A stretch of DNA of 32,634 bases from Planctomycetota bacterium (GTDB lineage: Bacteria > Planctomycetota > Planctomycetia > Planctomycetales > Planctomycetaceae). The stretch is from NCBI GenBank assembly GCA_003669615.1, contig QWOO01000126.1:1-32634 (forward strand), in the 5' to 3' direction. The notes beneath the pieces were generated by a model. It saw nothing but the letters and a program-made list of their open reading frames with translations, ran no database searches and was not told where the DNA came from. Within the stretch, counting starts at the first letter, position 1, and each line of letters starts with the position of its first letter. Positions 7,451-15,107 of the stretch are shown piece by piece. The position numbers and the translations under genes are program-made.

Positions 7451-8635
7451 TCAGACTGACGAACGCTCGACAAGACCACCGACCACCGACAACTCTGGCA
7501 GAAAACGTCGAGTCGCACGGCCATCTGCTTCGGTTGTCTCCTGAAGACGAAACACAGTCAGATGGGCAGGGGACCCTTCTTCCAAAGAACTGGGCGCGAC
7601 CTTCATCAATTCTGCCGGCCGACTTGACGCAAGTGACCACGCATCCTGCAGAGTCGTATTGCAGGTCGACATGAAATGGGCCACGCATTCGCCCGTGGTC
7701 GCTCCGGATCCCGCGAGGAACTGAGTTTGACCGGCCACCACGATGCGGCCATCGGTCAGGACATCGACGGCAACTTCTCCCGTCGAATAGCGTCCCGGGC
7801 GACATCCGCCAAATCCCGAAACATCGGACGTCAGGATTATTCGATCACTGGTCTTGCAACGATGAACACAGTTGAGCATCGTGGCGGGGACGTGCCAGCC
7901 ATCCGCAATCACACTGCATGTCAGCCGATCATCTGCTAACTGCGGCCAAAAGACATTGTCGTGCCGAGGCACCATGCCCGCGCAGCCATTTCCCAGATGC
8001 GTTCCCAGTCGTGCGCCCCGTTCGATGGCCTGCTGAATAATGCTGGTTGAAGCGGCAGTGTGACCAATCGATACGACAACGCCCGTCGCTGCCACCTGTT
8101 CGATAAAGTCCAGGCCGTTGGCGACTTCCGGCGCCAGTGTGACCAGCTTCACCAGTCCTCCGGCCGCCTGCTGCCAACGCAAAAATTCCGACACATCTGC
8201 AGGCCGCACGTGCTGCAGCGGATGAGCTCCACGAGGCCCGTCGACTGGCGAAATGAACGGCCCTTCCACATGACATCCCACGACGGAGTTCCGGACCAGC
8301 ATCGAGTTTTCACGAGCCCGCCGAATCGTGGCGAGCCCGTGTTCGATCGCGCCGCAGGAGGTCGTGATCAGCGTCGGAAAGCAACGAGTGATCCCCTGCT
8401 GAGAGTAAGCACGAATCACTTTTTCCACATCGTCTGTCGTCAGCGTTTCGCTGCAGAACCAGATACCGTGAAATCCGTTGACCTGAATGTCGAACAGTCC
8501 GGGTCCGACAAAAGGAAGTTCGGCTGATTCCTGCGCAGAAACACCGGCAGGAAGGATGGACGCGATCCGGCCATTTCGAATCTGAAGCCGTACCGCTTCG
8601 CCTGTATCAAATCGTCGAGCTGTCAATGTTGTCAT
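7451..8635 (-). CDS. nagA: N-acetylglucosamine-6-phosphate deacetylase
   Basis: 394 residues from ATG at 8635, the usual length. It hydrolyses GlcNAc-6-phosphate to glucosamine-6-phosphate and acetate in the cytoplasm, feeding amino-sugar recycling. Visible landmarks are GPGLFDIQVNGFHGI near residue 50, GCHVEGPFISP with metal-ligand E124, SIGHTAAS with H192, GTHLGNG with H213, and ILTSDVSG with the catalytic D271. Around residue 59 the canonical FG(V/I)DF reads GIWF. The THLGNGCAGMVPRHDN loop also departs from the common THLFNAM, so this is a divergent subfamily and another N-acyl sugar phosphate could be the substrate. No other amino-sugar gene is adjacent. The DUF6807 gene lies upstream on the same strand, 133 bases away. 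Confidence 0.9.
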   Translation of the reverse strand: MTTLTARRFDTGEAVRLQIRNGRIASILPAGVSAQESAELPFVGPGLFDIQVNGFHGIWFCSETLTTDDVEKVIRAYSQQGITRCFPTLITTSCGAIEHGLATIRRARENSMLVRNSVVGCHVEGPFISPVDGPRGAHPLQHVRPADVSEFLRWQQAAGGLVKLVTLAPEVANGLDFIEQVAATGVVVSIGHTAASTSIIQQAIERGARLGTHLGNGCAGMVPRHDNVFWPQLADDRLTCSVIADGWHVPATMLNCVHRCKTSDRIILTSDVSGFGGCRPGRYSTGEVAVDVLTDGRIVVAGQTQFLAGSGATTGECVAHFMSTCNTTLQDAWSLASSRPAELMKVAPSSLEEGSPAHLTVFRLQETTEADGRATRRFLPELSVVGGLVERSSV

Positions 8636-8768
8636 TTTGTGCGGCAGACTTTACTTAAGAAGATCAACGAAGGAAGAGAGGAAAATCTGGCGGTTGTGAA
8701 GGTCACTCACGAGCGTCAGCGAAGTCGCTGCATGGGACATTAAGCGTAAGATTCCTGCAAACTCTGAT

Positions 8769-9698
8769 TCACGGTTCGAATAACTTCCAGGCACTTTGAG
8801 GCTGGTATCCGGATTCTTCTTCCGTCTCATGAATGAATGCGGCGTAGCGAAGTTTTAAGGTTGATCCCGGCTTCACTTCCACTCGACTCACCGCCTCTTT
8901 GGTAAACGCATTTCTTCCAAACGGGTTGATCGCAATAAATCCGTAGTCGCGTGCGTGACTCCAGGACGGATGGAAGTTCTCTCGCGATGACATCACCGTC
9001 ACTCCTGCCCAGCGCCCGTGAATCAGTCCCGAATAGTCACACCAGTCTGCAGTTTTCCCCCAGACTTCAGACCCGTTGATCCGTCCGGCACTGTCAATGA
9101 TTCGGCCGCCTTTCTTGCTGTCCACAGCGATGGATGAAGCCACGCGAAGGCCCAGTCCCATTTCTTCCTGATCACCAAAAACCAGCCCGCTCGGCCCCGG
9201 AGTAAATTTACTGTTGATTTCGATCATGTATCCCTGTTCGGAAACACGAAGTTTGTACTCACAAACTTCTTCGCACACGGTGCTCTTGCCATCTGTCGTG
9301 AGGTAGCGGTTCAGCACTGAGAATGTCCCCACGCCGTTCTCGGTCCGAGGCTCAGTCAGGAAGCGGACGTGTTCTGTCTTCGCTTTCAGTCGCCAATAAT
9401 CATGACCGCTGAGATCGCCAAAGGACAACCACAGCCCCGAATGAATGTTCTCATGATCCATCAAATCGGTTGCACGATCAGGAGGATGATTGCGAGTCAC
9501 CTGCAGGCCGGAGGCCGTCTTTACATCCACAAAGCAGGGGCGTCCGATTCCTGCGTCTTTAAAAAGGTAACGGGCAACGGTCTGATCGTTGAGTTGTATT
9601 TCAAGCGAATCCGAATGCTGTGTGAAATGAATCGTCTGGTCGCCCGCGGACGTCACGGGGAGTCGACACATCAATGCCAAAAAGATCAACCATCGCAT
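8769..9698 (-). CDS. Secreted DUF6807 (PmoA-type) protein
   Basis: 309 residues from ATG at 9698. Residues 1-18 form a signal peptide ending near TSAG. The rest matches the family annotated as PmoA or DUF6807: LKDAGIGRPCFVDVKTASGLQVTRNHPP near the start (residue 46 onward), then DHENIHSGLWLSFGDLSGHDYW, LGLRVASSIAV, SGLIHGRWAGVTVMSSRENFHPSWSHARDYGF and a final beta-rich segment with LKLRYAAFIHE. The family is common and often multicopy in planctomycetes. Despite the PmoA label it is not the membrane methane monooxygenase subunit. It probably has a beta-sandwich fold, and carbohydrate processing is suspected from its usual neighbours. Here a NagA homologue follows on the same strand, a weak hint in that direction. 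Confidence 0.85.
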   Translation of the reverse strand: MRWLIFLALMCRLPVTSAGDQTIHFTQHSDSLEIQLNDQTVARYLFKDAGIGRPCFVDVKTASGLQVTRNHPPDRATDLMDHENIHSGLWLSFGDLSGHDYWRLKAKTEHVRFLTEPRTENGVGTFSVLNRYLTTDGKSTVCEEVCEYKLRVSEQGYMIEINSKFTPGPSGLVFGDQEEMGLGLRVASSIAVDSKKGGRIIDSAGRINGSEVWGKTADWCDYSGLIHGRWAGVTVMSSRENFHPSWSHARDYGFIAINPFGRNAFTKEAVSRVEVKPGSTLKLRYAAFIHETEEESGYQPQSAWKLFEP

Positions 9699-9917
9699 CT
9701 TTGCAGTTCCTGGTAAGGCCGCGCTGCGACTTCAAGAGAAATGCGGCTAACGGAAGGCGTGCTGAAAAAAAGATCATAGAGCAACGACCACGCTCGCGTC
9801 GATGCATTCCGCGTTTTGACGCGCCGCGAAGCGTGAACGCGGTAGATTGCAAATCAGACCGGTGTTCATCACCATGTCATGAACTTGAAAATTCTTATTT
9901 GCCACGCCGGAACAAAC

Positions 9918-10277
9918 ATGAACACTCCAACAGCCCCGGAAATTCTGACTTTGGACTCTGTGACCATCGTTCGGCCCGGATCTGATTTTTCGAATCTCTA
10001 CGAAAGCCTGCTGGACAATCTCGGACTCACCACCGAACTCGCTCAGACTCTTCCCGCGCCTCTGCTTGTGGTCGACATGCAGCACGTGAAATTTATTGGT
10101 TCGGCATTTCTTGGGCGAATGGTAAGTCTGCAAAAAGCCTTTGCAGCGAAAGAATCGGGCCGCTTTGCACTTTGCGGCATGAGTACTTTTTGTCGAGCGG
10201 CCTTGTCCGTTTCCAAACTGGATACCGTGCTGGAAGTGTTTCCAACAGTGGACGATGCGGTTGCCGCAATGAGCTGA
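9918..10277 (+). CDS. STAS-domain protein (anti-sigma-factor antagonist type)
   Basis: 119 residues from ATG at 9918. An in-frame ATG at 9879 would add 13 residues and cannot be excluded. The whole protein is one STAS domain: an N-terminal beta strand (SVTIVRPGSDF), LLVVDMQHVKFIGSAFLGRMVSLQKAF with S62 at the site that is phosphorylated in SpoIIAA-like proteins, and the closing segment RFALCGMSTFCRAALSVSKLDTVLEVFPTVDDAVAAM. STAS proteins bind anti-sigma kinases or other partners in regulatory switches. No kinase, phosphatase or sigma gene is adjacent, so the partner lies elsewhere. The gene is divergent from the DUF6807 gene, with about 220 bases between them that must hold both promoters. 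Confidence 0.9.
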   Translation: MNTPTAPEILTLDSVTIVRPGSDFSNLYESLLDNLGLTTELAQTLPAPLLVVDMQHVKFIGSAFLGRMVSLQKAFAAKESGRFALCGMSTFCRAALSVSKLDTVLEVFPTVDDAVAAMS

Positions 10278-10306
10278 AATATGCGGCCGGTTGTGCGAAG
10301 GCTGCA

Positions 10307-11446
10307 TTAGAGAAACTCATTCGCGATCTCAAGAGGACTCACAGCGCGATGCTGTTCGGCCGATCGATAACAGGCATCGACCAGAGCCATCGTCGGCAGA
10401 TTTTTTCGTCCGGAAATGGTTGGTTCGCGTTGTTCTTCCAGTGCACACAGCAGTTCGGCCATCGGTCCGATAAACGCATCGGGGAACCAGACACTGTCCC
10501 AGGTCGGTGAATGCCACTGGCCTGCGTCGGAACGTGTCGAATACTGCAGCGTGCTGGGTGTGCGTTCCGGATACGACGGCCAGCCAATTGTTCCGCGAGC
10601 CAGTCCATCAGTGCCTTCGATTCGCCATTTGATTCCCAGATCCGCGGCACTTCCTTCACGAGCGGGACCGCTCCAGACGTCATCCCATGAGGACGCTCGA
10701 ATGTTGCCGGGAAATTCGAGAATGTACAGCGCAATGCCGTCTTGATGAGCAAACTTTTCCGACGTTCGTGGATCCGGCGTCACGCTTGCAAAGACACGAT
10801 CCGGTTCCCCGAGCCAGTAACGCAGCGTGTCCAGATGATGAATGCTCATGATTCGCAGCGTCACCCAGCCCTGACGTTCCTGCCACGACATCCAGTGCGG
10901 GATCGCTCGCATCTCAATCGTCGCCAAAACCGGCGAGCCCAGAACCTGTTGATCCAGCAGAGTCCGACACGCTCGAACCGACTGATCGAACCGCATGTTC
11001 TGATTCACCGCCAATACCACACCAGCGTCTTCGCACATGCGCACAATCTGCAGCGCTTCGCCGTAACTGACGCCGAGCGGTTTCTGAGCGAGGATGGCTT
11101 TTAGTCGGTTCGGAACTGCCAGTGCTCGCCGAATCACGTCCACCTGGCAATCTGGCGGCACCGCCACATCCAGAATTTGCACCTCCGGATGTCGCACGAC
11201 ATCTTCTACGGAATCACAGACAGATTTGATCTGATGTCGTGCGGCGACAGATTCGGCAGTGGCCCGAGTTCTTGATGTGATGGCAACTGGATTCAGTCCA
11301 TGCTGGCGATAAGCAACCAACTGACAGTCAGCCATGATGAACCCGGCGCCAATGCAACCAATGCCGCTGAAACGATCCACTGGCAGCGGAGGCACGATCG
11401 AAGCGAGCAGGGCGGCGTTGATTTCGTTTGCCGACAGGTGTGTCAT
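10307..11446 (-). CDS. Gfo/Idh/MocA-family oxidoreductase
   Basis: 379 residues from ATG at 11446. The Rossmann nucleotide-binding start [17 protein letters not shown] lies near residue 30, after an N-terminal extension of about 28 residues. [16 protein letters not shown] near residue 120 corresponds to the EKP motif that holds the catalytic lysine. [15 protein letters not shown] near residue 205 has the conserved active-site histidines. The C-terminal beta-sheet domain is complete. Enzymes of this family oxidise or isomerise sugars, inositols or their derivatives with NAD(P), and the substrate cannot be read from sequence alone. It is followed on the plus strand by the converging STAS gene, whose stop is 29 bases away. 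Upstream lies the region with the paired palindromes. Confidence 0.92.
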   Translation of the reverse strand: MTHLSANEINAALLASIVPPLPVDRFSGIGCIGAGFIMADCQLVAYRQHGLNPVAITSRTRATAESVAARHQIKSVCDSVEDVVRHPEVQILDVAVPPDCQVDVIRRALAVPNRLKAILAQKPLGVSYGEALQIVRMCEDAGVVLAVNQNMRFDQSVRACRTLLDQQVLGSPVLATIEMRAIPHWMSWQERQGWVTLRIMSIHHLDTLRYWLGEPDRVFASVTPDPRTSEKFAHQDGIALYILEFPGNIRASSWDDVWSGPAREGSAADLGIKWRIEGTDGLARGTIGWPSYPERTPSTLQYSTRSDAGQWHSPTWDSVWFPDAFIGPMAELLCALEEQREPTISGRKNLPTMALVDACYRSAEQHRAVSPLEIANEFL

Positions 11447-11501
11447 AAAGATGCAGGCCGGTAAAGATGAGGTCCGAGTCGATGTTTCGTCTGCTGACTA
11501 T

Positions 11502-11529
11502 AGTCGTTGTTTGCTCCGCAAACAAAACG
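11502..11529 (+). repeat. 28-bp palindromic unit, left copy of an inverted pair
   Basis: The core TTGTTTGCTCCGCAAACAA folds as a hairpin with an 8-bp perfect stem and the 3-base loop TCC. The full 28 bases are the exact reverse complement of the unit at 11758-11785. This copy lies 56 bases upstream of the oxidoreductase start codon. There is no U-run on either strand, so it is not a standard intrinsic terminator. Confidence 0.85.
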
Positions 11530-11757
11530 GGTATTGGAGTGCACTTTTCCTTTGGCATCTCCGCCAGACGCTTTCCTGCCCTGATGCAGAAAAAAATTAC
11601 GCGATCAATACATGGGTAGTGAGTTATCTGATGTGTGGCAGGGAGGGTATTGAATTTTGGCAGAGTGAAGCGGTGGCATCGTTGAATTCATGAAACGCAG
11701 AGCAACAACAGGTAGAGCAACAACGATTAAGAGCTTTACAGGATTGTTCGTTTCATT

Positions 11758-11785
11758 CGTTTTGTTTGCGGAGCAAACAACGACT
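11758..11785 (-). repeat. 28-bp palindromic unit, right copy of an inverted pair
   Basis: Exact reverse complement of 11502-11529. It directly abuts the stop codon of the AddA-like gene (TAA at 11788-11786), so it is the first structure in the mRNA after that gene. It could protect the 3' end or slow transcription, or be one end of a small non-autonomous element. No target-site duplication is visible outside the pair. Confidence 0.85.
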
Positions 11786-14700
11786 TTAAGTTGCGACAAC
11801 GGCCTGAGCTTCCAACAGCAAAAGGCGGGTGCTGATGTTTTCGGACGGAATGCCGAAGCAGTGTGAAACAGCAAAGCGATACTCTGCCAGCTGCGGGCCG
11901 TAATGAAGCTGTTTGCCTTCAATCCAGCGAGTGCGATCGCCAACGAAGCGGTCTGTTTTAAAGTCCACAACATCCGCAGCAACAGGCCGACCATTACTGT
12001 AAAGCAGAACCAGCCGATCGATCGTTCCCTGAACAAGTTCGCCGTTGTGAAGCAGCACAAACGTGCGTTCTCGTTCGACCTTCAATTGTAATTGCCCGCT
12101 CGCCAGTTGACTTTTGTGCACATCAAATGACGGTGCCCCGCCGCCCGTCGTGTATTCAAACGCTTTTCGAATCTCCGGCTGCTTCAGCATTTTCATAAAA
12201 TCGGGCAACAGCAGATTCACGATGTTATCCGGAACTGACAGCTCCATTGATTGCGTCCGCAGCAGCGCTTCGTCAGGCATTGCAGCAGAACCGTCGAGCC
12301 AGTCTATGCATTCGAACCACGCATGCATGACCGTCCCGCGAGTCCTCGCGTCGACGGCGGGTGGCCCTTTGCGATGAACGGCAACAGGTTCCTCTGGAAG
12401 TTGTCGCTTTGCAATCGCCGAAGTAACTTCAGGCAGGTACAGACGAGTCTCATCATGCCGCGATGGGGCTCGACGCCGAAGTCCTCGCCGACGACCATCC
12501 GGCATCGGTGAAAGTCGCACCTGTGGAATGATCGCCTTCACCATTGTGCGCGGCTGAGCTTCGGCGAATCGCAGATCCGGAAGACCTGTGAACCATTCCG
12601 GATCTCCAGTTTCGTAAAGTGTTGTCGACGGAGGCGCCTGGTTTCCACCGGACAATGCAGCAAGCAAAAGTCCGGCATAGGACTTGGGCGGCTTATCGCT
12701 CATAATCGGCGGGCACAGCAGGTGCATGGCGTGTTTGGCGCGAGTCACAGCCACATAAAAGACGCACAAGCTTTCGGCCACCTGCCGTGAGATGGTGTCT
12801 TCGAAAGCTTTCTGCAAAGACTCCGGCAGCAAGGGACGCAGTGACTTTTTACTCCACACACAAACGCGGTCCGGAGCTTCACCAGGCTTCTCGCTTGTGA
12901 ACGCCGCCTGCGGGCTCTGAAACAACTGCCCATCGATTTCAGGCAAAACAACGACATCGAATTCCAGGCCTTTGCTCTGATGCACCGTCATGACTCGTAC
13001 TGGCGCAGGTTCGGACTTCTGGAATTTACTGTTTTCCAGCAGCCGTACAAAGTCACATGGATTCAGAGAGCCGGTCGCATCAAACAACCATCCCTGAGAC
13101 ACGACCTGCTGCAGTCTCAGCAGATCTCTCGCACTGCACGCCGGTCGTACGGATTCAGACAGCCACTGAAGCGTCTTTCCGTATCCATCGTCCATCAGGC
13201 GTTCGCGAATGGACGCAGCAACTTTCGTGGCCAGCGCCAGATCTCGCCAGCGATGCAGACCAACAACCTCGGCGAACGGCGATCTCGCCACATGGAATCG
13301 CGACACCTGACATGCAGGATGAGACGTCAAATGCAGCAGCGACAATAGAGTCAGAACTGCCGGGCTGTCGGTCGGCGGTGTTCCACCTTCTTCACTGGCC
13401 GGCACATTCAATAGTGACAGCTCATGAACAAGTCGGGCGACCGTGCTGTTTTTCCGAGTCAACACGCCGATCTCCGCGCCGGGAGTCTGCTGATGCAGCT
13501 CGCGAATCTGCTCGGCGACCCAGCGAAACCACGGACCGCGCCGTTCGTCGGCCGACTCGCCTTCCATTGTCGGGGACGTGCGAAAACACACATAACCAGG
13601 CATGTCTTTGTGAGCGGTCGAATGCTCTGGAAACTCATTCGACCACTTCAGACTGGCGGCCGTATAGTCGTCCATGTTGGAATGGTTGGTGATCTGACTG
13701 AAGATCCGATTGACGGCTTCCATCACTGCCGGGGACGATCGACGACTCGTATCGAGTGTATCCGTTTTGATGTCCGTAACAGCCTCGGCCACCGCATCAA
13801 AGATGCCGGCAACACCACCGCGCCAGCCGTAAATTGCCTGCTTCCCATCACCCACACAAAAGAAACTCGATTTGCCTCCGTGATCATTGAGCGATTCCGT
13901 CAGGCGTCTCAGAATTTTCCACTGGTCCGCAGAAGTGTCTTGAAACTCATCCAGCAAAAGATTGCGAATGGAACTGTCCAGACGAAACCCCATGCGTCTC
14001 CCGCTGGCCGCCCCGGCTGACTTTGCCAGGATGCGAGTAACATCATTAAACCGCAGCCAACCATGTTCAGAACGCAGCCTGGAATACTCGCGATCGAAAC
14101 GCGTCATCAGATTGCGAATGGCTTTCATCTGCAGGGCCAGGCGTTCCAGCAGCTCGGCTTTGGCATGGCTCAGCAGGCGTTGATAGATCTCAACAATTTC
14201 GTCATTCAGCGTCTTTCCATAGTACTTCAGATCGTTGGCCAAAACCTTGCTGGCGAGGCCCTTGTCGATGAACTCGTCCCACTGCTCCGTCTGAAATCGC
14301 TCCATGTCTTCCGCCCTCGCTTTAATGAAGCGTTTGTCGGTCGGAAGTGGTGCGGCATACAGATCGCGCTGAGCCTGATCTCGCTGTTCCTGAGTCAGTC
14401 GATTGAGCTTAGGAAGCTTGTTCCACGCCTCATCATCGGTCAGCAAAAACAGTTCATGATAATTGCTGACGGTGTCATCGATCAGGTCTCGCACGCTGCG
14501 CTTCGACCGACCTTTGGCAAGCATCTGCATCAGATTCTGCGCGTCCTGAGGAATGTGTTGCGAAAGCACCGCGTCAATCGATTGTTCTCGCAGCTCACGG
14601 TCGGTGTGTTCATCAACAATGCTCCATCCGGGCGGCAGGCCCAGTTCCAGAGTCAGGCTGCGAGCCACCTGCTGAAAGAAACTGTCGAGCGTACAGACGC

Positions 14701-14989
14701 GCAGGCGATGCAGATGCCGCGTTACATCTGCAAGCAGCGCAAGAGATGTTTCGCACGTGACTTCGGCCGGCGCAAGAAACTCGCTCAGCCGTTTCGCAGC
14801 CTTCGGATCTTCGGCCGCTTCCGCAAGGCGCAGCAGAACGCGTCCAAGAATTTCTCCGGCGGCTTTACGCGTGAATGTTGTGGCAAGAATTGTTTCGGGA
14901 CGGTCGCCAAGGAATAGTTGTCGCAGGAAATGTCCTGACAACTGAAAGGTCTTGCCGCTGCCCGCGGAGGCTTTGATGAGTCGTTTCAT
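11786..14989 (-). CDS. addA: AddA-like UvrD-family helicase with C-terminal PD-(D/E)XK nuclease
   Basis: 1067 residues from ATG at 14989. Superfamily 1 helicase motifs appear in order: I KASAGSGKT (residues 6-14), Ia ATTFTRKAAGEIL, II LLLDEFQDTSADQW (near 345), III FFCVGDGKQAIYGWRGG, V VMTVHQSKGLEFDVVVLPEI and VI VFYVAVTRAKHAMHLL (near 745). The C-terminal nuclease has the RecB-type set: GTVMHAWFE, GTIDRLVLL, VDFKTD (near 1008) and YGPQLAEYR, so it should be active. AddA pairs with AddB to unwind and resect double-strand breaks for RecA-dependent repair. The addB-like gene lies upstream with 118 bases between, in the addB-addA order usual for this complex. The assignment as AddA rather than RecB rests on this partner and on the overall layout. 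Confidence 0.9.
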   Translation of the reverse strand: MKRLIKASAGSGKTFQLSGHFLRQLFLGDRPETILATTFTRKAAGEILGRVLLRLAEAAEDPKAAKRLSEFLAPAEVTCETSLALLADVTRHLHRLRVCTLDSFFQQVARSLTLELGLPPGWSIVDEHTDRELREQSIDAVLSQHIPQDAQNLMQMLAKGRSKRSVRDLIDDTVSNYHELFLLTDDEAWNKLPKLNRLTQEQRDQAQRDLYAAPLPTDKRFIKARAEDMERFQTEQWDEFIDKGLASKVLANDLKYYGKTLNDEIVEIYQRLLSHAKAELLERLALQMKAIRNLMTRFDREYSRLRSEHGWLRFNDVTRILAKSAGAASGRRMGFRLDSSIRNLLLDEFQDTSADQWKILRRLTESLNDHGGKSSFFCVGDGKQAIYGWRGGVAGIFDAVAEAVTDIKTDTLDTSRRSSPAVMEAVNRIFSQITNHSNMDDYTAASLKWSNEFPEHSTAHKDMPGYVCFRTSPTMEGESADERRGPWFRWVAEQIRELHQQTPGAEIGVLTRKNSTVARLVHELSLLNVPASEEGGTPPTDSPAVLTLLSLLHLTSHPACQVSRFHVARSPFAEVVGLHRWRDLALATKVAASIRERLMDDGYGKTLQWLSESVRPACSARDLLRLQQVVSQGWLFDATGSLNPCDFVRLLENSKFQKSEPAPVRVMTVHQSKGLEFDVVVLPEIDGQLFQSPQAAFTSEKPGEAPDRVCVWSKKSLRPLLPESLQKAFEDTISRQVAESLCVFYVAVTRAKHAMHLLCPPIMSDKPPKSYAGLLLAALSGGNQAPPSTTLYETGDPEWFTGLPDLRFAEAQPRTMVKAIIPQVRLSPMPDGRRRGLRRRAPSRHDETRLYLPEVTSAIAKRQLPEEPVAVHRKGPPAVDARTRGTVMHAWFECIDWLDGSAAMPDEALLRTQSMELSVPDNIVNLLLPDFMKMLKQPEIRKAFEYTTGGGAPSFDVHKSQLASGQLQLKVERERTFVLLHNGELVQGTIDRLVLLYSNGRPVAADVVDFKTDRFVGDRTRWIEGKQLHYGPQLAEYRFAVSHCFGIPSENISTRLLLLEAQAVVAT

Positions 14990-15107
14990 GGTTGCCTGTA
15001 AGCCGATCGTTTTTCAAATCGGCCTTCACGTTCTGGAGAAGATGAAAGGTAGCGAAGTTGGTTTTGGTTTCACTACGCGCAGGAATATCGGCGTGAGTCA
15101 GGTCGAT

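Larger units (their letters stand above)
11447..11785. other. Intergenic region bounded by inverted palindromes, no gene
   Basis: 339 bases between the oxidoreductase start and the AddA-like stop, both on the minus strand. It contains the two inverted 28-bp palindromic units described separately and 228 bases between them. Open frames across it are short and do not resemble proteins. The sequence between the arms is AT-richer than the neighbouring genes. It must hold or precede the oxidoreductase promoter. Confidence 0.6.

Noticed and set aside
9042-9698. Reading the DUF6807 protein as a methane monooxygenase subunit because of its PmoA label
   Set aside because: It is a soluble secreted protein with no transmembrane helices; the label is historical and does not indicate methane oxidation.
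7451-9698. nagA plus DUF6807 plus the oxidoreductase as a new sugar-catabolic cluster
   Set aside because: The STAS gene on the other strand separates the oxidoreductase, no transporter or kinase is present, and the gap between nagA and DUF6807 shows no coupling. Chance adjacency is as likely.
11334-11693. Plus-strand open frame of 119 codons across the oxidoreductase start
   Set aside because: Overlaps a conserved start region and the palindrome; its translation is not protein-like.
14063-14917. Plus-strand open frame of 284 codons
   Set aside because: It lies wholly opposite the helicase domain of the AddA-like gene; the minus frame has all helicase motifs in order.
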